Of a stretch of DNA of 64,000 bases, positions 46,274 to 56,775 are shown in pieces. Where the stretch lies: positions 1 to 64,000 of the forward strand of contig NZ_JAAOTJ010000025.1 of the NCBI RefSeq assembly GCF_011297335.1. The letters are read 5' to 3'. The translations under genes and the position numbers were made by a program. Under the pieces are notes generated by a model. That model worked only from the letters and a program-made list of their open reading frames with translations. It was not told the DNA's origin and searched no databases. This DNA comes from Catellatospora methionotrophica (lineage in GTDB: Bacteria > Actinomycetota > Actinomycetes > Mycobacteriales > Micromonosporaceae). Positions within the stretch are counted from its first letter, which is position 1. Every line of letters starts with the position of its first letter.

Positions 46274-47590
46274 TCAGGGCTGCCGGGTGTGCACGAACGT
46301 GGCGATGTCCAGCTCGACCGGGGCGCGCTCGGCGTCGCGGCGCACCCGCATCACCTCGCCGTCGTTGCTGCCGCTGTGGCAGCGCCACACGTCCGCGCCC
46401 TCCGTGGTGAACCGCCACGGCGTGCCGGGCACCGTGACCGGGGTGAACACCAGCTCGCCCGCGGCCGCGTCGAAGCGGGCGGCGAACTCCCGGCCCATCC
46501 ACCACCAGGTGCCCTCCAGCTCGTGCGGCTGGCCCACGGGCTGGGGCTGCCAGGGCGCGGGCCGCTCCGGCTCGGCGTCGAGGACCTCGGCCAGCAGTTG
46601 CCGGCTCAGCTCGGCCATCCGCCGCCCGTGCAGGGTGTACGCGTTGGCGAAGGTCACCACGCCGGTCCGGCTCGGCCGGTGCGCCCACAGGTGGGCCAGG
46701 TAGCCGGGCATCGAGCCGCCGTGTCCGGCGAAGATGCGCTCGCCGCTGCGGACCAGCTCCAGCCCGAGGCCGTGGCCGGTGGTCCAGGCGTCCAGGTCGG
46801 TCATCACCACCGGGGCGCACATCTCGGCCAGCGTCGCCGGGGCGAGGATCGCCGGGTCCGGCTCGGCCAGGAAGGCGGCCCACTTGACCAGGTCGTCGGC
46901 GGTGGACCAGAGCTGCCCGGCGGGCGCCATCGCGCCCGCGTCGGTGCGCGGCTCCTCCTGCAGCGTGCCGTGCCAGGGGTGCACCACGTAGCCGCGGGCG
47001 AACGGCTCGGTCGCGGCGTAGCTGGTGCGGGTCATGCCCAGCGGCTCCAGCAGCCGCTTGGTGACCAGGTCCGTCCAGCGCAGACCGGTGATCCGGTGGG
47101 CGACCGCGCCGAGCAGCCCGTACGCCAGGTTGGAGTAGTGGTAGGCGCGGTGCGGCGGGTAGGCGAGCTTGTCCGGGGTCAGCGCGGCGAGGAAGGTGTC
47201 CAGGTCGGGGCCGTCGTGCCGCTCCCACCACAGGCCGTCGGGCTCGCGCTGCAGGCCGGAGATGTGCCCGAGCAGCTGCCGCAGCGTGATCGCGCTGCCG
47301 ACCGGGGTGCCGGGCAGGTGCCGGTAGAGCAGGTCGTCCAGCGCCAGCGCGCCCTCGTCGCGCAGCTGCATCATCAGCACCGCGGTCAGCGTCTTGCTGA
47401 TCGAGCCGATCCGGAACTGGGTGTCGCCGGTCGGCGCGGTCCCGGTGGCCGGGTCCGTGCCGGCCACGGCCAGGTGGGCCGGTCGCCCGTCGCGCACCAC
47501 AGCCGCCACCAGGCAGGGGGTACGCCCCTGCGCCTGCGCCCCGGCGACCAGCTCGTCGATCCGGGCCGCGGTCTGCGTGTTCAGCGTCAT
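46274..47590 (-). CDS. Serine hydrolase, beta-lactamase/class C-like
   Basis: 438 aa from the ATG at 47590, preceded by GGTGGAG. The class C/esterase motifs are visible: FRIGSISKTLTAVLM with Ser-x-x-Lys (SISK, near residue 65), the Tyr-x-Asn of AYHYSNLAYGLLG, and the HGGSMPGY segment taking the place of the KTG. No signal peptide, so cytoplasmic, likely an esterase or D-aminopeptidase instead of an antibiotic hydrolase. The C-terminal ~110 residues (DUF-type beta barrel, from PQPVGQPHELEGTWWWM) are common in this group. Confidence 0.87.
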   Translation of the reverse strand: MTLNTQTAARIDELVAGAQAQGRTPCLVAAVVRDGRPAHLAVAGTDPATGTAPTGDTQFRIGSISKTLTAVLMMQLRDEGALALDDLLYRHLPGTPVGSAITLRQLLGHISGLQREPDGLWWERHDGPDLDTFLAALTPDKLAYPPHRAYHYSNLAYGLLGAVAHRITGLRWTDLVTKRLLEPLGMTRTSYAATEPFARGYVVHPWHGTLQEEPRTDAGAMAPAGQLWSTADDLVKWAAFLAEPDPAILAPATLAEMCAPVVMTDLDAWTTGHGLGLELVRSGERIFAGHGGSMPGYLAHLWAHRPSRTGVVTFANAYTLHGRRMAELSRQLLAEVLDAEPERPAPWQPQPVGQPHELEGTWWWMGREFAARFDAAAGELVFTPVTVPGTPWRFTTEGADVWRCHSGSNDGEVMRVRRDAERAPVELDIATFVHTRQP

Positions 47591-47774
47591 CGTCACTCCA
47601 CCCTGTGCGCACCGATCCACCCGTGCGCTGCCACCTGCGCTGGACAACCTATGCGGACAACGGCGTCCGGGCCAAGGCGTTACCCCGGCTGGCTGCGCGT
47701 ACCTCGGGATCTGGCCGAACGTACGAGGAGATCCACACCCCCCATCACTGGCGCGAGCGTGACACGATCAGCAC

Positions 47775-48209
47775 GTGGAAGATTGGATGTGGTGGCTACT
47801 CCTCGCAGCGATGGCGGTGATCGCGGAGCTCTTCACCGGCACGTTCGTGCTGCTGATGCTGGCTGCCGGCGCGCTGGTCGCCTCGCTGGTGGGTCTGGGC
47901 GGGGCACCCGGCTGGATCCAGGGCATCGTGTTCATCGTGGTGTCCGTTCTCTCGCTGGCGGTCGTGCGCCCGTGGATGAAGCACCGCTGGTTCCGTCAGG
48001 ACGCCGATGCCGCCGCCATGGGGCTGTCGGTCACCGAAGGCTCGGACGCGCTCGTCATGGAGCGGGTCGACGCCGACAACGGCCTGGTCAAGATCGGCGG
48101 CGAGCTCTGGCGGGCCCGGCCGTACGACGCCACGAAGGCATATGTCCCGGGTGACCGGGTCCGGGTTGTGAAAGTGGACGGCGCGACGGCGCTGGTCTGG
48201 AGGGATTGA
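47775..48209 (+). CDS. NfeD family membrane protein
   Basis: 144 aa with a GTG start. Two membrane spans (MWWLLLAAMAVIAELFTG and FVLLMLAAGALVASLVGLGG/IVFIVVSVLSLAVV) precede a soluble C-terminal OB-fold with GLVKIGGELWRARP and VRVVKVDGATALVWRD. Such short NfeD proteins pair with SPFH proteins, the next gene, to organise membrane microdomains. The next ATG overlaps its stop by one base (TGATG). Confidence 0.9.
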   Translation: MEDWMWWLLLAAMAVIAELFTGTFVLLMLAAGALVASLVGLGGAPGWIQGIVFIVVSVLSLAVVRPWMKHRWFRQDADAAAMGLSVTEGSDALVMERVDADNGLVKIGGELWRARPYDATKAYVPGDRVRVVKVDGATALVWRD

Positions 48210-49216
48210 TGGAGACTTTTATCACCGCGCTGGTGGCCATCATCGCGCTGATCGTCCTGATCACGTTGATCAAGATGGTCAAGATCGTGCCGCAGCAGCG
48301 CAACGACGTGGTCGAGCGCCTCGGCAAGTACAACCGCACGCTGACCCCGGGCCTGAACATCCTGGTGCCGTTCATCGACGCCGTCCGGACCAAGGTCGAC
48401 CTGCGCGAGCAGGTGGTCAGCTTCCCGCCGCAGCCGGTGATCACCTCGGACAACCTGGTGGTCTCCATCGACACCGTGCTGTACTTCAAGGTCATCGACC
48501 CGGTGCGGGCCACCTACGAGATCGCGAACTTCCTGCAGGCGATCGAGCAGCTGACCGTCACCACGCTGCGTAACGTCATCGGCTCGATGGACCTGGAGCG
48601 CTCGCTGACCAGCCGCGAGGAGGTCAACCGGCAGCTGTCGGTGGTGCTCGACGAGAACACCGGCCGCTGGGGCGTCAAGGTGACCCGCGTCGAGATCAAG
48701 GCGATCGAGCCGCCGCCGAGCATCCGCGACTCCATGGAGAAGCAGATGCGCGCCGAGCGTGACCGCCGCGCCGCGATCCTCAACGCCGAAGGCGTCAAGC
48801 AGTCCCAGATCCTCACCGCCGAGGGCGACAAGCAGGCGGCCGTGCTGCGCGCCGACGGTGACCGGCAGGCCCGCATCCTGCAGGCCGAGGGCCAGGCCAA
48901 GGCGATCAAGCTGGTCGTCGACGCCATCCACGTGTCCGCGCCCGACAACAAGGTGATGGCCTGGCAGTACCTGCAGGCCCTCCCGCAGATCGCGGCCGGC
49001 GCGTCGAACAAGCTGTGGATCGTCCCGGTCGAGCTGACCAAGGCGCTGGACGGCATCGCGTCGACCTTCGGCGGCCTGCGCAGCGACCCGGAGGCCGCCG
49101 AGGCCGCCCGCGAGTCGGGCGCCGAGACCGAGGCCGAGGCCGCCCGCATGGCGGCGGAGGCGGCCGCGGCCGTCAAGGAGATCGAGATCGAGGCGAGCCG
49201 TCTTCCCAAGGAGTGA
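48209..49216 (+). CDS. SPFH/stomatin-like membrane protein (QmcA type)
   Basis: 335 aa from the ATG at 48209, after GGAGGGA. An N-terminal membrane span (FITALVAIIALIVLITLIKM) is followed by the SPFH domain (VPQQRNDVVERLGKYNRTLT, then FPPQPVITSDNLVVSIDTVL) and by a long coiled-coil region rich in Ala, Glu and Gln (about 165-260). It forms multimers at the membrane with NfeD. The Glu/Ala-rich tail ends in IEASRLPKE. A terminator follows. Confidence 0.92.
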   Translation: METFITALVAIIALIVLITLIKMVKIVPQQRNDVVERLGKYNRTLTPGLNILVPFIDAVRTKVDLREQVVSFPPQPVITSDNLVVSIDTVLYFKVIDPVRATYEIANFLQAIEQLTVTTLRNVIGSMDLERSLTSREEVNRQLSVVLDENTGRWGVKVTRVEIKAIEPPPSIRDSMEKQMRAERDRRAAILNAEGVKQSQILTAEGDKQAAVLRADGDRQARILQAEGQAKAIKLVVDAIHVSAPDNKVMAWQYLQALPQIAAGASNKLWIVPVELTKALDGIASTFGGLRSDPEAAEAARESGAETEAEAARMAAEAAAAVKEIEIEASRLPKE

Positions 49217-49232
49217 CGGACAGGCACGAAAG

Positions 49233-49261
49233 AGGGCCGGCAGCGTCGACTGCCGGCCCTT
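49233..49261 (+). terminator. Terminator after NfeD-SPFH genes
   Basis: 11-bp perfect stem (49233-49243 with 49250-49260) with a six-base loop, ending TT. Placed between convergent genes, it may serve both. Confidence 0.7.
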
Positions 49262-49275
49262 CGTCGTGTACGCGG

Positions 49276-50013
49276 TCAGCGCGGGTCGCGCCCCATCAGC
49301 AGCTTCCACGGCACGAGCGCCGACTCGATCTGCACGCCGAGGCTCATCTTCGACACGCCCTCCTCACGCTCCGTGAAGTGGATCGGCACCTCGGCGATGC
49401 GCAGCCCCTGGCGTACGACCCGGTGGTTCATCTCCACCTGGAAGGCGTAGCCGTTGCTCTGCACCGAGGCGACGTCGATCGCGCGCAGGGTCGACGCGCG
49501 CCAGGCCTTGAAGCCCGCGGTGGCGTCCTTGACCCGCAGCCGCAGGATCGCGTTGACGTAGAAGTTGGCCCACGCCGACAGGGCCTTGCGGTGCCACGGC
49601 CAGTCGCTGGCGACCGCGCCGCCCGGCACGTAGCGCGAGCCCAGCACGACGCCCGCGTCGGTCTCCGCCAGCGTCTGCAGCATCGCCGGGATCGCGGTCG
49701 TCGGGTGGGACAGGTCGGCGTCCATCTGGATCACGATGTCGGCGTCCTCGTCCAGCGCCCGGGTCATGCCCGCGACGTACGCGCGGCCCAGCCCGTCCTT
49801 GGCCGTGCGGTGCAGCACCCCGACCGGGATGGGCCCCTGCAGGGCCAGCTTGTCGGCGACCTCACCCGTGCCGTCCGGCGAGTTGTCGTCGACCACCAGC
49901 ACGTGCAGGTTCGCGAGCGGCAGCGCCGCCAGCAGGTCGACGAGCTTCGGCAGGTTGTCGCGCTCGTTGTAGGTGGGCACGACCACGGTGATCTTCGGAG
50001 CGGTGCTCTTCAT
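49276..50013 (-). CDS. Polyprenol monophosphomannose synthase (GT2, Ppm1-type)
   Basis: 245 aa. A GT2 glycosyltransferase: VVVPTYNERDNLPKLV and LVVDDNSPDGTG (DxD-like DDNSPDGT), MDADLSHP (donor binding), GSRYVPGGAV, and GFKAWRAS. It transfers mannose from GDP-mannose to polyprenol phosphate, supplying lipid-linked mannose for cell envelope lipoglycans and protein mannosylation. Only the catalytic domain is present; no membrane span is seen, as in some actinobacterial enzymes where the membrane half is a separate gene. Confidence 0.9.
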   Translation of the reverse strand: MKSTAPKITVVVPTYNERDNLPKLVDLLAALPLANLHVLVVDDNSPDGTGEVADKLALQGPIPVGVLHRTAKDGLGRAYVAGMTRALDEDADIVIQMDADLSHPTTAIPAMLQTLAETDAGVVLGSRYVPGGAVASDWPWHRKALSAWANFYVNAILRLRVKDATAGFKAWRASTLRAIDVASVQSNGYAFQVEMNHRVVRQGLRIAEVPIHFTEREEGVSKMSLGVQIESALVPWKLLMGRDPR

Positions 50014-50171
50014 CGATACCTCAGGATTGGGGACGTCCGACCGGCTGAGCAGGTCAGGGCAGACGGCCGATGGACGGGCGGCGGTGGCCGATCCTACCTT
50101 CCGCAGGGCCCGATCGCCCCTAGCCCGGTGTCGCCGCCGGGCCGCGCCGCCCCGGACGGCAGAATCGGGAC

Positions 50172-50969
50172 GTGGAACTGATCACGGATCCGGGCGATGA
50201 GCGCATCGCCGACTACCGGGCGCTGACCGACGTCGAGCTGCGTACGCGCTGGGAGCCGCCGCACGGGCTGTTCATCGCCGAGGGGGAGCTGGTGCTGCGC
50301 CGCGCGCTGCGGGCCGGTTACCGGCCGCGCTCGTTCCTGGTCGAGGCCAAGCGCGCGGGGCAGGTCGCCGACCTCGACGGCGCCCCGGTGTACGGGGCCG
50401 ACCCGGAGGTGCTGGAGCAGGTCACCGGCTTCCACGTACACCGGGGCGTGCTGGCCAGCTTCCACCGCCAGCCCGCGCTGCCCGCCTCGGAGGTGCTGGC
50501 CGCCGCGCGCCGGGTGGTGATCCTGGAGGACATCAACAACCACACGAACATCGGCGCGATCTTCCGTGGCGTGGCGGCGCTCGGCGTCGACGCCGTCCTG
50601 CTGTCGCCGACCTGCGCCGATCCGCTGTACCGGCGCAGCGTGCGGGTGAGCATGGGCGAGGTGTTCGCGATCCCGTACGCCAAGCTCGACCCGTGGCCGC
50701 AGGCGCTGTCGGAGGTGCGTGACGCGGGTTACACCATCCTCGCGATGACCCCGGCCGCCGACGCGGTGCCGATGCAGCAGCTCACCGACAGCCAGCGGCT
50801 GCGCCCGGCACTGCTGCTGGGCGCGGAGGGGCCCGGCCTGTCCCGGCACGCCCTGGACGCCAGCGACGTGCGGGTGCGCCTGCCCATGCGGCGCGGCGTC
50901 GACTCCCTCAACGTCGCCGCCGCGACCGCCGTCGCCTGCTGGGAGCTCTCCCGCGACGACCCCGCCTGA
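50172..50969 (+). CDS. TrmH (SPOUT) family RNA methyltransferase
   Basis: 265 aa from the GTG at 50172. The N-terminal domain resembles the RNA-binding part of TrmH-type enzymes, and the SPOUT catalytic domain shows LEDINNHTNIGAIFRGVAAL (motif 1), LLSPTCADPLYRRSVRVSMG (motif 2) and LGAEGPGLSRHAL with VRLPMRRGVDSLNVA (motif 3), the knot that binds SAM. It methylates the 2'-O of a ribose in rRNA or tRNA; the site cannot be predicted. It is divergent from the mannosyltransferase. Confidence 0.9.
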   Translation: MELITDPGDERIADYRALTDVELRTRWEPPHGLFIAEGELVLRRALRAGYRPRSFLVEAKRAGQVADLDGAPVYGADPEVLEQVTGFHVHRGVLASFHRQPALPASEVLAAARRVVILEDINNHTNIGAIFRGVAALGVDAVLLSPTCADPLYRRSVRVSMGEVFAIPYAKLDPWPQALSEVRDAGYTILAMTPAADAVPMQQLTDSQRLRPALLLGAEGPGLSRHALDASDVRVRLPMRRGVDSLNVAAATAVACWELSRDDPA

Positions 50970-51008
50970 GGGGCGGCGGCCGTGGCGGCAGTCTCGTACG
51001 CTGCCGCC

Positions 51009-51500
51009 GTGACCCAGCCACACCACCCTGCGGGACGGTTCGGACTTGCCCGGTGGAGACGCCGCCTGGGCTGGTGGAGCGTCCCCGTGGGAGCGCTCGC
51101 CGCCGCCGGGCTCATGCACTCGATCGCCCTGGCCGCGCGCTGGGCCTTCGGCGCGCCTGCTCCGCAGCCCTTCAGCTGGCGTGGCTTCGCGCTGATGTGG
51201 CTCATCTTCGCCGCGATCTCGACGTTGTCCGGGTGGTGGGATCGGCGGCGCTCGGCGGTGGCCGAACCCGAGGAACAACCCGGTGCGCCACGGGCGCTGC
51301 GGATCTTCAGCGACGCGGCCGGCGTCGCGTGGGCCGCGACCGCCGTCGCGGCGTACACGATGGCCGTCGACAGCGAACTGCCGCTGCCCTGGGCGGCTTT
51401 GGCGACCGCGCTCGCCTTCGTGCCGATGGGAGTGGCCCACCACCTGACCGACCGGTATGAACCCGCACCGGCGACGGCCGCCCCGCAACCGGCGCCGTGA
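51009..51500 (+). CDS. DUF-type membrane protein, 163 aa
   Basis: GTG start at 51009 with a TACGCT element five to ten bases upstream, so probably leaderless. Four hydrophobic segments (SVPVGALAAAGLMHSIALAA, then FALMWLIFAAISTLSG, VAWAATAVAAYTMAV and WAALATALAFVPMGVAHH) make it an integral membrane protein. No family recognised. It may be in the same transcript as the preceding TrmH gene. Confidence 0.7.
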   Translation: MTQPHHPAGRFGLARWRRRLGWWSVPVGALAAAGLMHSIALAARWAFGAPAPQPFSWRGFALMWLIFAAISTLSGWWDRRRSAVAEPEEQPGAPRALRIFSDAAGVAWAATAVAAYTMAVDSELPLPWAALATALAFVPMGVAHHLTDRYEPAPATAAPQPAP

Positions 51501-51617
51501 CGCGGGCAGTGCGCTCGCCGCGCGGTGCGCGCCTGCGTAGTCTGGTGATCACAGCCGGGCTGCGAGGGATGGGACCTGCTCCATGCGTACCGCCGACGGG
51601 CTCATCGTGGAGCATCG

Positions 51618-53384
51618 GTGACCGCGGTGTTCCCGACCGTCCGTGAGGTGATCGCGCTGGACCCGGTGCGGGTCGGCGCGCCGCGGCTGGTGGCGGGGGA
51701 GTCGGGGCTCGACCGGCCGGTGCGCTGGGTGCACTCGGCGGAGGTGCCCGACATCGCGACCCTGCTGCGCGGCGGCGAGCTGGTGCTGACCACCGGCATC
51801 GGGCTGCCCTCCGACGACGCGGGGGTGCGCGCGTTCATCAGCGACCTGGCCGAAGTGGGCGTCGCCGGGCTGATCGTGGAGCTGGGACGGCGGTACACGG
51901 CCAGCGTGCCGCGGGTGATGGCGGCCGCCGCGCAGAAGCTGGGCATGCCGCTGGTCGAGCTGCGCCGACCGACGCCGTTCGTGCAGATCACCGAGGCGGT
52001 GCACGCGCTGATCGTGGACGCGCAGCTGGCCGAGCTGCGTGCCACCGAGCAGATCCACCAGCGCTTCACCGAGCTGAGCGTCGAGGGGGCCGAGCCCGCC
52101 GAGGTGGTGCACCAGGCCGCGCAGCTCGCAGGGTGCCCCGTGGTGCTCGAGAACCTGGCCCGGCAGGTGCTGGCCTACGACGCCGCCGGAGATCGCGCGG
52201 AGATGCTGCTGGACGGCTGGGAGCAGCACTCCCGCCGGGTCAAGGCGACGCCGTCGGGCAGCGGCCGGACCGGCTACGACCCGGACACGGGCTGGCTGGT
52301 GACGCCGGTCGGGGCCCGTGGCCAGGACTGGGGGCGGCTGCTGCTGCGCTGGCCCGCCTCGGGGGCGATGCAGGACCTGACCGGGCACACGCCGGACCCC
52401 GGGCTGGGCGCCCTGCCCCGGTTCCCGGCCGTGGTCGCGCCGGACGGGACTGGCGCGCCGGAGGCAGCCGAGCCGGGCCCGGGGCAGCCGGACCGGGCCG
52501 TCACGCCGCCGACCAGGCTGACCATCCTGCTGGAGCGGGCAGCCTCGACGCTGGCGCTGGGGCGGCTGATCCGGCGCGACGCCGAGGGACTGGCGCGGCA
52601 GTTGCACGGCACGCTGCTGTCGGCGCTGCTGGACCACAGCCTGCCGGTGTCGGAGGTGGCGCTGCGGGCCGCCGCGCTGGGCATCCAGCTGGAGCGCCGC
52701 CGCCTGGTCGGGGTGGTGGTCCGGCACCGCGACGAGTCGCTGACGGCGGGCACCGAAGCGGCCCAGGCCGCCCTGCGCGACCTGGCCGACGCCGTGTCGC
52801 AGGCGGTGCGCGAGGCCAAGCAGATCGGGCTGACCAGCGCCGTCGACGACCGGGCGGTGGGTGCGCTGCTGGCGGTGCGCGGGGAGGAGGAGCCCGCGCT
52901 GGAGTCGTTCGCCGCCGCGCTGCGCCGGGGGCGGCCGGACACCCTGCTGATCGCGGCGGGTTCGGGCGTCGACAGCCTGCGCGAGGCCCGGCGTTCGCTG
53001 GTGGAGGCCCGGCAGGTGGCGCAGGCGGCCCGGCACGATCCGAGTGGTCCGGCGGTGCACCGGCTGCCCAATGTCGGCCTGCCGGGGCTGCTGCACCTGC
53101 TGCGCGACGAGCCGCGGCTGCAGACGTTCGTGGAGCGGCAGCTCGGGGCGCTGCTGACCTACGACGCGGAGCATCCGAAGGACGCGCTGCTGCCCACGCT
53201 GCGGATGTTCCTGGAGCACGGGCGCAACAAGTCGATCGCGGCGGGCGCGGCGCACCTGTCCCGGCCTGCCTTCTACGAGCGGCTGGCTCGCATCGAGCGC
53301 ATTCTGGGAGTAGACCTGGACTCGGTGCAGGCGTGCCTGTCGCTGCACGTGGCGCTGCTGGCTAGGGACGCGTTGCGGGGCTGA
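51618..53384 (+). CDS. PucR family transcriptional regulator
   Basis: 588 aa from the GTG at 51618. The N-terminal PucR sensor domain (residues ~10-130, ESGLDRPVRWVHSAEVPDIA) is followed by a central GGDEF-like fold (CdaR type) and a C-terminal helix-turn-helix: LLPTLRMFLEHGRNKSIAAG, then AAHLSRPAFYERLARIERIL. PucR regulators activate purine, GABA, proline and similar catabolic genes. It is followed on the same strand by the aminotransferase and dehydrogenase, which it probably controls. Confidence 0.9.
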   Translation: MTAVFPTVREVIALDPVRVGAPRLVAGESGLDRPVRWVHSAEVPDIATLLRGGELVLTTGIGLPSDDAGVRAFISDLAEVGVAGLIVELGRRYTASVPRVMAAAAQKLGMPLVELRRPTPFVQITEAVHALIVDAQLAELRATEQIHQRFTELSVEGAEPAEVVHQAAQLAGCPVVLENLARQVLAYDAAGDRAEMLLDGWEQHSRRVKATPSGSGRTGYDPDTGWLVTPVGARGQDWGRLLLRWPASGAMQDLTGHTPDPGLGALPRFPAVVAPDGTGAPEAAEPGPGQPDRAVTPPTRLTILLERAASTLALGRLIRRDAEGLARQLHGTLLSALLDHSLPVSEVALRAAALGIQLERRRLVGVVVRHRDESLTAGTEAAQAALRDLADAVSQAVREAKQIGLTSAVDDRAVGALLAVRGEEEPALESFAAALRRGRPDTLLIAAGSGVDSLREARRSLVEARQVAQAARHDPSGPAVHRLPNVGLPGLLHLLRDEPRLQTFVERQLGALLTYDAEHPKDALLPTLRMFLEHGRNKSIAAGAAHLSRPAFYERLARIERILGVDLDSVQACLSLHVALLARDALRG

Positions 53385-53578
53385 CCCACAGAAATACTGA
53401 GGCAAAGCCTTCGATTCTTAGGCGGGATGCGCGGCGCGTACCCTCGTGGCTTGACGACCTGTCAGGCGGACACGGCGTCGGCTGGCAGGATGTAGCTTGC
53501 CCGGGGCTCCCGGAGCTGGGAGCGTCGGGGTGATCTGACACACAGCCGTATACCGCCCGCCGAAGGACGTGTTAGCCC

Positions 53579-54876
53579 ATGAGCACCGATGAACTGCTCA
53601 GCCGCCACCGCGCTGTCATGCCCAACTGGATCAGCCCGCTGTACGCCGAGCCGATCGAGCTCGTCTCCGGCGAGGGCTGCCGGGTCGCCGACGCCTCGGG
53701 GCGCACCTACCTTGATTTCTTCGGCGGCGTGCTCACCAACATGATCGGGTACGACATCCCGGAGATCTCCGACGCGGTCCGCGCCCAGATCGACCGGGGC
53801 ATCGCCCACTCCTCGACGCTGTACCTGATCCGCAAGCAGGTCGAGCTGGCCGAGAAGATCGCGAAGGTGTCCGGCATCCCGGACGCGAAGGTGTTCCTGG
53901 CCAACTCCGGCACCGAGGCCAACGACACCGCGCTGATGCTGGCCACGCAGTACCGGCGGAGCAACCAGATCCTCGCGGTGCGCAACAGCTACCACGGCCG
54001 CAGCTTCGCCGCGCTCGCCGTCACCGGCCAGCGCAGCTGGTCGGCGACCTCGCTGTCCCCGTTGAGCGTCAGCTACCTGCACTCCGGCGACCGGCTGCGC
54101 GGTGTGTTCGCCGGGCTGTCCGACGCCGAGTACATCGCGCGCTCGGTCACCGACCTGCGCGAGGTGCTGGCCACCACGACCGCGGGCGACGTGGCCTGCC
54201 TGATCGCCGAGCCGATCCAGGGAGTGGGCGGCTTCGTCGCGCCGCCCGACGGCTACTTCAAGGCGATCAAGGAGGTGCTCGACGAGCACGGCATCCTCTG
54301 GATCTCCGACGAGGTGCAGACCGGCTGGGGCCGCACCGGCGAGCACTTCTGGGGCTACCAGGCCCATGACGCGGTGCCGGACATGCTGACCTTCGCCAAG
54401 GGCATCGGCAACGGGTTCGCCCTCGGTGGCGTGATCGCCCGCGCCGAGGTCATGGACTGCCTGAGCGCGGTCTCGTTCAACACCTTCGGCGGCAACCCGA
54501 TCAGCGCCTCGGCCGGTCAGGCGGTGCTCGACTACGTGCTCTCGCACGACCTGCAGTCCAACGCCGCCCGGGTCGGCGACGTGCTCCACGCGGGCGTACG
54601 CGGGCTGGCGTCGCCGATCGTGGCCGAGGTACGCGGCAAGGGCCTCATGCTCGCGTTCGAGCTGGTCCGCCCCGGCACCCTGGACCCGGCTCCGGAGCTG
54701 GCGCTGCGGGTGCTGGAGGAGACCAAGGCCAACGGGCTGCTGGTCGGCAAGGGCGGCCTGTACGGCAACGTGATCCGGATGGGCCCGCCGCTGACCCTCA
54801 CCGAGGCCGAGGCCAAGGAAGGCCTGGACATCCTGGCCGCCGCGCTGGCGGCGGCACATCAGCAGGCGGTGACGGC

Positions 54877-54880
<4 letters not shown>
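53579..54880 (+). CDS. Class III PLP aminotransferase
   Basis: 433 aa with an AAGGACG ribosome binding site. It is a fold type I aminotransferase: LANSGTEANDTALMLATQYR (PLP phosphate binding), WISDEVQTGWGRTG (Asp), and Lys274 in TFAKGIGNGFALGG that forms the internal aldimine. Class III enzymes of this kind use beta-alanine, GABA, or other omega-amino acids with pyruvate or 2-oxoglutarate. Next to a semialdehyde dehydrogenase, the likely product is malonate or methylmalonate semialdehyde. Stop overlaps the next start (ATGA). Confidence 0.9.
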
Positions 54881-56370
<1,490 letters not shown>

Positions 56371-56383
56371 GGCCCACGGCGAT

Positions 56384-56444
56384 GATCGCCGTTTGAGGTC
56401 GAGAAGTGGGGTCTGACCCCAGCTCCTGACCTCAAACGGCGATC
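56384..56444. repeat. Family B intergenic inverted repeat, copy 3
   Basis: Perfect 17-bp arms (56384-56400 and 56428-56444), outer arm GATCGCCGTTT. The spacer contains GGGGTCTGACCCC, itself palindromic and matching the GGTCTGACC/GGTCAGACC core of the other copies. It lies just after mmsA. Confidence 0.8.
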
Positions 56445-56748
56445 TTGCGCTAGTGGCGGCGGGGTGGCGGGGGAGGTGCGGTGGAGGCGGGGAACTTGTA
56501 GGGTCGGGCTCCGATCGTGCTGGTCAGACAGCATGGTCGGGGTTTTTTCATGTCCGGGCGGGGAGATGGTGAAACTTTTCACCGGGGTGGGTAGGGGTAG
56601 GGCTCACCGGCGGGGTCGTGAACGCCTGGAGGCGGCTTATGGGGGTTCTGTAGAAAGTCTGCGTAACGTTTCTGCGGCGACATCTTGCCTAGTGACGACG
56701 GCGGCCGTAAGAATCCTTCAGAACACGGCCGAAACTTGTAGGGAAATA

Positions 56749-56763
56749 CCAGACCGTCTCTGG
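56749..56763. promoter_or_regulatory. CCAGA-N5-TCTGG palindrome ahead of ngcE
   Basis: Overlaps the sequence just before the AAGGAG ribosome binding site of the sugar-binding protein gene. It has partial similarity to DasR (dre) sites (ACTGGTCTAGACCAGT) but lacks the TCTAGA core. Weak evidence. Confidence 0.25.
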
Positions 56764-56775
56764 CAAGGAGTGGGA

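Larger units (their letters stand above)
56371..56775. other. 405-bp intergenic stretch before the NgcEFG operon
   Basis: Holds the family B hairpin copy 3 (56384-56444), then a poorly structured GC-rich stretch, then an upstream region of the importer with several possible operator-like motifs: TTCTGTAGAA near 56645, AACGTT near 56668, and CCAGA-N5-TCTGG at 56749-56763. No gene is seen. Confidence 0.5.

Noticed and set aside
46274-47590. Beta-lactamase (antibiotic resistance) reading of the serine hydrolase
   Set aside because: SxxK and YxN are present but there is no signal peptide and the third motif is HGG instead of KTG, which favours an esterase or peptidase.
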